In this document: piece after piece, positions 55,601-64,000 of the stretch
How the letters are laid out: every line of letters begins with the position of its first letter
Numbering within the stretch: position 1 is the first letter of the stretch
NCBI GenBank assembly: GCA_963703385.1
Contig: OY969816.1
Coordinates: forward strand, 248,001 to 312,000
Source of the DNA: Rhodoblastus sp963703385
GTDB taxonomy: Bacteria; Pseudomonadota; Alphaproteobacteria; Rhizobiales; Beijerinckiaceae
Reading direction: 5' to 3'
DNA: 64,000 bases
Notes under the pieces: model-generated
Seen by the model: the letters and a program-made list of their open reading frames with translations, nothing else
The model's database searches: none
What the model was told of the DNA's origin: nothing
Program-made: the position numbers and the translations under genes

Positions 55601-56628
55601 CACGCTTTTCCGAACATGGTTTTGACCGCGGAGACGATCTTCGACGTCTGCGGGATCGCCGCCTCTTCAAGATGGCGGGCGTAGGGAATGGGAACCTCTT
55701 CGCTGCAGACGCGGCCGATCGGAGCATCCAGCTCGAAAAAGGCGCCTTCGACGATGCGGGCGCAAATCTCCGCCGAGAGACTGCCGGAGCGCCAGCCTTC
55801 GTCGACGACGAGCGCCCGGCGCGTCTTGCGAACCGACGTCAGAATCGTGTCGTTGTCGAGCGGCCGCAGGCTGCGCAGATCGACCACTTCCGCGCTTATG
55901 TTCGCGCTCTCCAGCGCCGTGGCGGCCGCCAGCGTCTTCCACAGCGAGCCGCCATAGGTGATGAGGGTGATATCTGCTCCCGCCCGCCGAACCGCGGCCC
56001 TGTCGATTGCGACGGCGCCCGCGTCGGCCGCGAGGCGGCCGGTCATGTTGTAGAGCATGACATTTTCGAAAATCAGCACCGGATCAGGGTCCTGCAAGGC
56101 CGTCCAGAGCATGCCCCGCGCGTCTTCGACCGTCGCCGGCGCCAGCACCTTGACGCCCGGGATATGCGCATACCAGCCTTCGAGGCTGTGCGAATGCTGG
56201 GCCGCGAGCTGGCGGCCCGCGCCGGTCGCCATGCGGATCACCAGCGGAACGCCAAACTGGTTGCCCGACATGTGGCGAATGGTCGCCGCCGAATTGAGGA
56301 TCTGATCGAGGGCGAGCAGGCTGAAATTGACGGTCATCAATTCGACGATCGGACGCATGCCCGCCATTGCGGCGCCAATCCCGGCGCCGGTGAAGCCCAA
56401 TTCCGAAAGCGGCGTGTCGCGAATCCGCTCGGGCCCGAATTCGGCCAGCAGCCCCTTGCTGACGGCGTAGCAGCCGCCATAGCGGCCGACGTCCTCTCCC
56501 ATCAGGAAAACGCGATCGTCGCGGCGCAACGCCTCGCGGATCGCTTGCTTGACGGCCTCGCGATAGGTCGTCTCGACCGCGTCGGCGCTGTCCGATGCCG
56601 GCGTCGCGGCGTCGCGCGTTTCGTTCAT
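55600..56628 (-). CDS. pdhB: Pyruvate dehydrogenase E1 beta subunit
   Basis: 342 residues. TYREAVKQAIREALRRDDRV, FLMGEDVGRYGGCYAVSKGL, RIRDTPLSELGFTGAGIGAA, HSHSLEGWYAHIPGVKVLAP and LRPLDNDTILTSVRKTRRAL are the standard E1-beta segments. With E1-alpha it decarboxylates a 2-oxo acid using thiamine diphosphate. The ATGA overlap with E1-alpha (56625-56628) supports the start. Could in principle act on another 2-oxo acid; the acetate/CoA ligase upstream favours pyruvate/acetoin-type chemistry. Confidence 0.92.
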   Translation of the reverse strand: MNETRDAATPASDSADAVETTYREAVKQAIREALRRDDRVFLMGEDVGRYGGCYAVSKGLLAEFGPERIRDTPLSELGFTGAGIGAAMAGMRPIVELMTVNFSLLALDQILNSAATIRHMSGNQFGVPLVIRMATGAGRQLAAQHSHSLEGWYAHIPGVKVLAPATVEDARGMLWTALQDPDPVLIFENVMLYNMTGRLAADAGAVAIDRAAVRRAGADITLITYGGSLWKTLAAATALESANISAEVVDLRSLRPLDNDTILTSVRKTRRALVVDEGWRSGSLSAEICARIVEGAFFELDAPIGRVCSEEVPIPYARHLEEAAIPQTSKIVSAVKTMFGKA

Positions 56629-57614
56629 GTCGGCGTCTCCGCATAGACGAAGCGTGTCAGCTCTTCGACCGGCTCCCACCTTCCCGCTTCGGCGAAGGCG
56701 ACGGCTTGCTCGATTTCGGCGGCGGCCGCGCTCTCGATGCGCGCGATCTCTTCCGCGTGGACCATGTGATTGACTTGCAGCCATTCGCTGAAGCGCAGAA
56801 TGGGCTCTCTGCGGCGCCAGAAACTCCACCTCGGCCTTGTCGCGGTAAAGCTGGGCGTCGAACATGGAATGCGCGCGCAGCCGGTAGGTGCGGCATTCAA
56901 GGAAATAGGGCTTGCCGGTTTCGCGCACGGCCCGCACGGCGCGGCGCGCGGCGGCTTCGACGGCCACGACGTCCATCCCGTCCACCGCTTCCGATTCGAT
57001 GCGATAGCAGGCGGCCTTGCGCTCGATGTCCGTCTCCGATTCCGTCAGCGCCAAGGCTGAGCCCATCGCGTAGAGATTGTTCTCGCACACGAACAGAATG
57101 GGCAGGGACCACAGCGCGGCGAGATTGAGGCTCTCGTGAAATTCCCCTTCGGCGACCGCCCCGTCGCCGAAGAAACATGCCGTGACCTTGTCTTCCCGCC
57201 TCATGTGGTCGGCGAGGCCGAGGCCGACAGCGAGCGGAAGGCCGCCGCCGACGATCGCGTTGCCGCCATAGAAATTCCGTGAGCGGTCGAATAGATGCAT
57301 CGACCCGCCGCGGCCGAGGCAACAGCCCTCTTGCTTTCCATACATTTCCGCGAGCACCGCGCTCATCGGCACGCCGCGGACCAGCGCGTGGCCATGCTCG
57401 CGGTAGGTCGCAACGATGCGGTCGCGCTCTTGCAGAACGGGAATGACCCCGACGGCAATGGCCTCCTCGCCATCATAAAGATGCAGGAATCCGCGGATTT
57501 TCTCCTGCGTGTAAAGCTCCGCGCATTTATCCTCGAATCGCCGGATTCGGATCATCTGCCCGAGGAGATCCAGCGCGTGTTCCCGCGTCAGGTGCGGCTT
57601 GTCCATCGTCGCGC

Positions 57615-57618
<4 letters not shown>
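56625..57618 (-). CDS. pdhA: Pyruvate dehydrogenase E1 alpha subunit (one frameshift)
   Basis: About 330 residues if one extra base in an AAA run at 56821-56823 is ignored. The first part reads IRGFLHLYDGEEAIAVGVIP, TYREHGHALVRGVPM, GDGAVAEGEFHESLNLAALW (thiamine diphosphate motif GDG...N) and ends KAEVEF. The other frame continues as WRRREPILRFSEWLQVNHMV ... FVYAETPT, the expected C-terminus. E1-alpha of this family is about 320-340 residues, so the repaired length fits. The start overlaps the CoA-ligase stop (ATGA, 57615-57618). Confidence 0.88.
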
Positions 57619-59393
<1,775 letters not shown>

Positions 59394-59664
59394 TCGAAAA
59401 TTCTCTGCGCAAGGCCGAGAAAAAGCAATGACCCGCATCAATCGGCGACCCGCCATGCCGGCCGAGCGTTCAATTTTTTGTAAGCGCCGTTTTTCACGCC
59501 GGCTCGGCGGCGCCCATCCCGCGATGACTTGTCATATCCGACGATTTCGCATCTATTCCATCAGCCGCGGGCCGGCCGGCCGGCCGCAAATCCCGAGCTG
59601 GCGCGAGCCGCCGAACGTCCGGGCCGCCGGGAAACTCACGGGCGCGCCATGAAGGAGCCGATCG

Positions 59665-59988
59665 ATGATTCCCCTGGCGCGATCTCCCCTCGCCGCTCGC
59701 CGCGCTGCGGGAGTAGGCGCTCGATCTGCGCTGGACATGGAGTTCGGTCTCGGCGAGGCGCTGCCGCTCGACGGCGGGCGCATCCTGGTCGGGCTTTTGC
59801 CACGCGCGCCGTCACGCGCGTTCGCTTCGCTTGAACCCTATGGAATGCTCGTCCTGATCGGGGCCCTGCTGGTCGCGCCCCTGCTCGGCGCGCAAACCGG
59901 AATCGACCTCAACTTCGTTTGGCAGGGCGTCGCCCGGCTGAGCGACAGGATCATCGCCGCGATCACCTGGGCCACGGGCCCAGGCTGA
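59665..59988 (+). pseudogene. Site-2 protease (M50) C-terminal remnant
   Basis: 107 residues. The recognisable core is LPLDGGRILVGLLPRAPSRA, followed by LEPYGMLVLIGALLVAPLLG. In intact M50 peptidases of this type, PPLDGGR supplies a zinc-ligand Asp and is followed by two helices like these. The N-terminal HExxH half is absent and the first 30 residues look unrelated, so this is probably a gene remnant rather than an active protease. Confidence 0.6.
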
Positions 59989-60142
59989 GGCGGCGGCAAG
60001 CGGCTTGAACATGGAGAGCGTCGAGGTCGGAAACGCCGAATCGCAACGGCGCCATTCCGATGGAGGGTGAGGCGGCTCTGTAATTTTGTTTCTGGACCTT
60101 TCGCCGCTTTCGGCAATAATCCGCGCCGCGGAGGGCGTCCCG

Positions 60143-60544
60143 ATGACGACAGGCGACCGGATGAACTGGATGTGGTCGGAGGCGATGGCCATTTTTGCGC
60201 GCGCCGAGCGGTTGCGCGACGCGCCGCCCGCGCGACGGATGGCGCGAAGCGCGACCTGGGAGCCCGCCGTCGACATCTTCGAAACCGATGCGGAAGTGCT
60301 GGTTTCGCTCGCGCTGCCCGGCGTTCGCGAAGAGGACGTCGAGGCCGCGATCGAAGACGACCAGCTTGTCGTGCGCGGCCGGCGCGGCTTTCCGCCGCAT
60401 TTGCGTGCGACTTTCGTTCATCGCCTCGAACTCCCCCGCGGCGCCTTCGAACGGCGCATCCCCTTGCCCGCCGGCCGTTACGGCGCCGTTGTCCGCGTCA
60501 TTCGCGATGGGTGTCTGATCGTCAGCCTGCGCAAGCCTGTCTGA
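60143..60544 (+). CDS. Hsp20/alpha-crystallin small heat shock protein
   Basis: 133 residues from ATG 60143 (GGAGG upstream); a longer reading from 60086 is less likely. Alpha-crystallin domain: WEPAVDIFETDAEVLVSLAL, PGVREEDVEAAIEDDQLVVR, then LELPRGAFERRIPLPAGRYG. The C-terminal IxI tail is weak or missing (ends CLIVSLRKPV). Molecular chaperone holding unfolded proteins. Followed after 11 bp by the Lon N-domain remnant, an arrangement that mirrors Hsp20-Lon pairs. Confidence 0.88.
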   Translation: MTTGDRMNWMWSEAMAIFARAERLRDAPPARRMARSATWEPAVDIFETDAEVLVSLALPGVREEDVEAAIEDDQLVVRGRRGFPPHLRATFVHRLELPRGAFERRIPLPAGRYGAVVRVIRDGCLIVSLRKPV

Positions 60545-60555
60545 GGAGGCTGAAA

Positions 60556-60930
60556 ATGGCCACCGAATCCGAGCCGAACGAGGCCGCCGTCGAAGCCGAG
60601 CCAAAGTCCGGCCAACCGAGCGCGGCCGCGCCCGAGGAGCTGATCGTCCTGCCGGTGCGCGACGCCGTCCTGATGCCGGGCGCGATCATGCCGATCGTGA
60701 TCGGGCGCGAGATTTCGATCGCCGCCGCGCAACAGGCGGTGCGCGAAGAACGCCAGATCGGCCTCCTGATGCAGCGCTTCCGGGCGACCGACTTCGTGAA
60801 GGCGCGCCCGGTCATCGTCGCGCGCGTCGAACGCTTCACCGACGGCGCGTGTGGTCCTCTGCCAGAGGAGAGCATTCCGCCAGGGCGCGACAGCGCCGAA
60901 CCACAGCACAGGCAGGGAGATGGAAAATGA
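60556..60930 (+). pseudogene. Lon protease N-terminal domain remnant, internally deleted
   Basis: 124 residues after a strong GAGGAGG site. ELIVLPVRDAVLMPGAIMPI, VIGREISIAAAQQAVREERQ and IGLLMQR match the Lon substrate-recognition N-domain. The sequence then jumps to FRATDFVKARPVIVARVERF, a later part of the same domain, so about 55-60 residues are missing in frame. The AAA and protease domains are absent; the gene stops after a short tail. Its stop overlaps the slipin start (ATGA). Either a pseudogene or a small stand-alone N-domain protein. Confidence 0.65.
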
Positions 60931-61868
60931 GGACAGGCAGCGCATTGCCAGGGCTGATCTTTGCCGTCATCGCCGGCCTTGGCGTAGGTTTCGCGTCGCT
61001 GGGCTATAATGGTGGAAATTATAACGAAACCCTGTCGAAGGCTTTCGTCGCTTTAATCCTCGCCATCGCGGCGGCGTCCTCGATCAAGATTGCGGATCAG
61101 TGGAACAGGGTCGTGGTGCTGCGGCTGGGGCGCTTCCGGTCGCTGGAAGGGCCGGGACTGTTTTTCATCATCCCGATCATCGAAACCGCGCCGTACTGGA
61201 TTGACACGCGCGTGATCACCACCTCGTTCAAGGCCGAAAAGACGCTGACCAAGGACACGGTGCCGGTGGATGTCGACGCCGTATTGTTCTGGAAGGTCAT
61301 TGACCCGAAAAAGGCGGCGCTCGACGTCGCCGATTATGGCGGCGCTATTAGCTGGGCCTCGCAAACGGCTCTGCGTGACGTGATCGGGAAGACGATGCTT
61401 TCGGACATGCTTGAAGGAAGAGAAAAAATCAGCGCCGAGCTTCAAAAAATTATCGACGTGCGCACTGAGCCATGGGGCGTCAATGTCATTTCGGTGGAAG
61501 TCAAAGACGTTCTCATACCGGCGGCCCTTGAGGACGCGATGTCAATGCAGGCGCAGGCCGAGCGGGAACGACAGGCCCGCGTCATTCTTGGCGATTCCGA
61601 GCGGCAGGTGGCGGAAAAATTTGCCGATGCCGCGCGGACCTATGTCAATGATCCCGTCGCCTTGCACCTCAGGGCGATGAACATGCTTTACGAGGGTTTG
61701 AAGCAGAATTCGACGATTGTCATCGTGCCCAGTACGGCTGTCGACTCGATGCAACTCGGTGGTCTGGCCGGACTTACGGCGCTCACCATGGGACTGGGCC
61801 AAGACGGCGTAAATCAAGACAGGCGCGCGACGCAGCCCGGTCCGCCGTCAGAACCGAAGCCGGTCTGA
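60927..61868 (+). CDS. Slipin/stomatin-type SPFH membrane protein
   Basis: 313 residues from ATG 60927, which overlaps the Lon-remnant stop. Two N-terminal hydrophobic segments (LPGLIFAVIAGLGVGFASLG and AFVALILAIAAASSIKIAD), then an SPFH domain: QWNRVVVLRLGRFRSLEGPG, FFIIPIIETAPYWIDTRVIT, KDTVPVDVDAVLFWKVIDPK, MLSDMLEGREKISAELQKII. Coiled-coil AxxERQARVILGDSERQ region and a C-terminal hydrophobic patch. Membrane scaffold protein that often works with an NfeD partner or protease; no NfeD gene is adjacent. Confidence 0.9.
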   Translation: MRTGSALPGLIFAVIAGLGVGFASLGYNGGNYNETLSKAFVALILAIAAASSIKIADQWNRVVVLRLGRFRSLEGPGLFFIIPIIETAPYWIDTRVITTSFKAEKTLTKDTVPVDVDAVLFWKVIDPKKAALDVADYGGAISWASQTALRDVIGKTMLSDMLEGREKISAELQKIIDVRTEPWGVNVISVEVKDVLIPAALEDAMSMQAQAERERQARVILGDSERQVAEKFADAARTYVNDPVALHLRAMNMLYEGLKQNSTIVIVPSTAVDSMQLGGLAGLTALTMGLGQDGVNQDRRATQPGPPSEPKPV

Positions 61869-62205
61869 ATCGGCCCTGTGCCGACGCCATGAGCCGAAGC
61901 ATGACCTGTCGCTCGGAAACCCCGCCAGTTTGAATTGGAATTTTCCAATTATGGTCTAATGCGCGCGATCGGTGGGCTGGCTCTCAGGCCTTGGTCCGCT
62001 GTGACAGGAAATCGGGTCAGTCGGGGCGGTCGCCTCGACCTAGCGAAGGTCGGCTTCGGGGCGTTCATCGACGCGCCAAGCAAATTCAGTGAACGACGGC
62101 CTTGGGGTCAAAACCGGTAATTCGTTTTGGTCCTGACGATCCCGTCCCTTGGTCGAAAAGCGGCCGTCTGGGGCTTGGGCGTCGTGTCGAAGGAAATTCC
62201 AGTGC
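61869..62205. other. Intergenic region between convergent genes, no gene seen
   Basis: Between the slipin and GST genes, which converge. Short open readings on both strands, none with family resemblance. Terminators are expected, but no clear T-tailed hairpin was found. Confidence 0.35.
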
Positions 62206-62907
62206 TCAAGCGTCCAGGACCTTGCGCAGCGATGCCTCGATCTGGCCGCCGCAATAAGCGTCGCCATAATCTTGCTGCGCCTTGGCGGCTAGCTTGGCCA
62301 GCGGCGGCAGATCGGCAATCCGGCGCGTCAGCGCCGCGGTCATGGGCGCGGTTTCTCCAAGGATCGCCTCGATCTTGCTGAAGCGGTCGATCATGGTCGA
62401 CCAAAGGCTGGCTGTCACGATGTCGGCGATGCCGGGCGCCTTACCGCCGAGCATGAAACCGGAGTCCGCCTTCAGGCCGTGGCGGCGGCCGGTCTCTTCC
62501 CAGAACGACATCCACTTCTTCAGGCGGGGGATGAAATCCTGCCAGCGCTTTTTTGTCCACATCTCGCGGCCGCCGTCCAAAGTGATCTCGTCGATCACGT
62601 CATTGGCGTCGTTCACGATCTTCATCGTCATGGCGCGCAGGGCAGGGTTGGCCGGCATGAGATCCAGGGTCTCGCCCAGATAAAGAATGATGGCCGGCAT
62701 CTGAGCGATGGCGAAGTCTGCCTTTTTGTCGATGAGCATGGGCGGGCCCATGAAAGGGACCGGCATGTGGTTCACCGGCCCGTTCATCAGCTTTGAGATT
62801 GCGGCGTCGCCGCCTTCGGTCCAGGCCTTTCCGGCATAGGCGAGGACTGCGCGCACGAACTGGCCGCGGAACGGCACGGACCAGTAGTAGAGGTCGTAGT
62901 CGGACAT
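62206..62907 (-). CDS. Glutathione S-transferase-like protein
   Basis: 233 residues. N-terminal thioredoxin-like part YDLYYWSVPFRGQFVRAVLA, then PVPFMGPPMLIDKKADFAIA and QMPAIILYLGETLDLMPANP, the glutathione-binding Pro-Met and Gln-x-Pro/acidic region of GSTs. The C-terminal all-helical half includes GIADIVTASLWSTMID, the N-capping box-like Asp helix. Substrate unknown; could detoxify electrophiles together with the adjacent Old Yellow Enzyme. Confidence 0.85.
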   Translation of the reverse strand: MSDYDLYYWSVPFRGQFVRAVLAYAGKAWTEGGDAAISKLMNGPVNHMPVPFMGPPMLIDKKADFAIAQMPAIILYLGETLDLMPANPALRAMTMKIVNDANDVIDEITLDGGREMWTKKRWQDFIPRLKKWMSFWEETGRRHGLKADSGFMLGGKAPGIADIVTASLWSTMIDRFSKIEAILGETAPMTAALTRRIADLPPLAKLAAKAQQDYGDAYCGGQIEASLRKVLDA

Positions 62908-62952
62908 CTCGGGAGTTCCAGGTCAAAGGAATGAACTTGTTTGGCCGTCGTC

Positions 62953-64000
62953 TTAGTCCGCGCCGCGCATATCGAAAAGACTTTTGAGATGGCTCGGCCG
63001 CGACCGCAGATATTGATCGGGCGCTCTCACATGGGCGCCGAAATGTGCCGCCGCGCGCCAGGGCCAGCGCGGATCAAAGAGCATGGCGCGCGCCAGAGCG
63101 ATCAAATCGGCGTCACCGTCTGCGAGGATGGCTTCGGCTTGGTCGAATTCGGTAATGAGGCCGACAGCGACGACAGGCATCGCGACCGCCGCCTTGATTT
63201 GCCGCGCCAACGGAACCTGATAATTGGGGCCGACCGGAATTTTCGCCGGCGCAAGGCCGCCGCTCGAGACGTGGATGGCGGCGCAGCCGCGTTTTTCGAG
63301 CGCCTGCGCGAAAGCGACCGTCTCCTCGATGGTCCAGCCGCCGTCGATCCAGTCCGTGCCGGAGACGCGCATCGTCACCGCCCGTCCGGCGGGAAAAGCC
63401 GCGCGGACCGCATCGAAGATTTCGAGAGGAAAGCGCAGGCGGTTTTCCAACGATCCGCCATAATTGTCGTCGCGCTGGTTGGACAGCGGCGACAGGAACT
63501 GATGGATCAGATAGCCGTGGGCGCCGTGCAGTTGCACCGCCTCGACGCCAAGGCGCGCCGCGCGCCGCGCCGCATCGACGAAAGCGTCGCGCACTCGGAT
63601 CATATCCTCGCGCCTCAGCGCCACAGGGCTGTTCTCGCCGGGCGCCATGGCGATGGAGGACGGGGCGACGGTCTGCCAGCCCTTTGGCGAGGTCGGAGGA
63701 ATCTGCGCCCCGCCTTTCCAGGGAAGATCGGTGGACGCCTTGCGCCCTGCATGGGCGAGTTGGACGGCGATCGGTATGGGCGACCAACGCCTGACGCTGT
63801 CCAGCACCCGGGCCATGGCGACTTCGCAATCATCCGAATAAAGGCCGACATCGCCATAGGTGATGCGCCCTTCCCGGAGCACGGCCGTCGCTTCGATAGT
63901 CAACAGGCCCGCGCCGGAAAGCGCGAGCTGTCCAAGGTGGATGAGATGCCAGTCGGTCATGCAGCCGTCCATAGCCGAATATTGGCACATGGGCGCGATG
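62953..64000 (-). CDS. Old Yellow Enzyme-family NADPH:flavin oxidoreductase (YqjM type), partial
   Basis: The 5' end lies beyond the window; about 349 residues are visible, starting within IAPMCQYSA. Class II OYE features: Cys in APMCQYS, AVQLAHAGRKAS, GVEAVQLHGAHGYLIHQFLS with the active-site His pair, GYGGSLENR-type motif (DNYGGSLENRLRFPLEIFD), and FMN-phosphate-binding VAVGLITEFDQAEAIL with ALARAMLFDPRWPW. Reduces activated C=C bonds using NAD(P)H. Followed by the GST-like gene in the same direction. Confidence 0.9.
   Translation of the reverse strand, partial: IAPMCQYSAMDGCMTDWHLIHLGQLALSGAGLLTIEATAVLREGRITYGDVGLYSDDCEVAMARVLDSVRRWSPIPIAVQLAHAGRKASTDLPWKGGAQIPPTSPKGWQTVAPSSIAMAPGENSPVALRREDMIRVRDAFVDAARRAARLGVEAVQLHGAHGYLIHQFLSPLSNQRDDNYGGSLENRLRFPLEIFDAVRAAFPAGRAVTMRVSGTDWIDGGWTIEETVAFAQALEKRGCAAIHVSSGGLAPAKIPVGPNYQVPLARQIKAAVAMPVVAVGLITEFDQAEAILADGDADLIALARAMLFDPRWPWRAAAHFGAHVRAPDQYLRSRPSHLKSLFDMRGAD

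Overview
The window looks like chromosomal DNA of a GC-rich alphaproteobacterium. My best guess is Rhizobiales, in the Beijerinckiaceae/Methylocystaceae area. This rests on codon use, dense start/stop overlaps between genes, the IS content, and GANTC motifs (the alphaproteobacterial CcrM methylation site) at most frameshift positions. No rRNA, tRNA or CRISPR array was seen.

Layout. 1-2.9 kb: the end of an IS66-family element inserted into an IS630-type transposase gene, followed by a complete IS4-family element with imperfect inverted repeats and a 9-bp target duplication. 3.0-10.6 kb: a type I secretion locus. It encodes a glycosidase-like protein with seven near-identical Ig-like repeats and no N-terminal signal, then an ABC exporter with two C39-like domains, then an HlyD-type adaptor. 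10.7-18.7 kb: surface polysaccharide genes in two divergent blocks: aminotransferase, initiating sugar transferase, flippase, NTPase/kinase and a Sec-exported paralogue of the glycosidase-like domain on the minus strand; a FlaA1-type dehydratase and a Wza/ExoF-type export protein on the plus strand. 19-24.6 kb: two regulators whose receiver domains lack the usual phosphoacceptor Asp, decayed transposases, an exported hypothetical protein and an Mpo1-like membrane protein. 24.9-32.4 kb: one very large repetitive extracellular protein (phosphoesterase domain plus beta repeats), read here in six frames. 32.9-45 kb: hypothetical genes, a MacAB-like exporter, a nitroreductase, and a YbhG/F/S/R-like exporter operon with two ATPases and two permeases. 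45-63 kb: a stress/energy island with a universal stress protein, P-type H+-ATPase, PEP synthase, FtsH, an acyl-CoA ligase - pyruvate dehydrogenase E1a/E1b/E2 - acyl carrier protein operon, Hsp20, a Lon N-domain remnant, a slipin, a GST and an Old Yellow Enzyme.

The most notable cross-cutting observation concerns frameshifts. Eight interruptions in otherwise well-conserved genes are all single extra bases. In seven of them, removing the extra base leaves a GANTC site at the repair point, and for four of these intact paralogous repeat copies show which sequence was expected. This suggests either sequencing error linked to adenine methylation or a methylation-linked mutation hotspot. The broken genes are probably functional. 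The most interesting biology is the pairing of one glycosidase-like domain with two export routes (type I with Ig repeats, and Sec) on either side of polysaccharide genes, and the acyl carrier protein placed in an E3-less pyruvate dehydrogenase operon.
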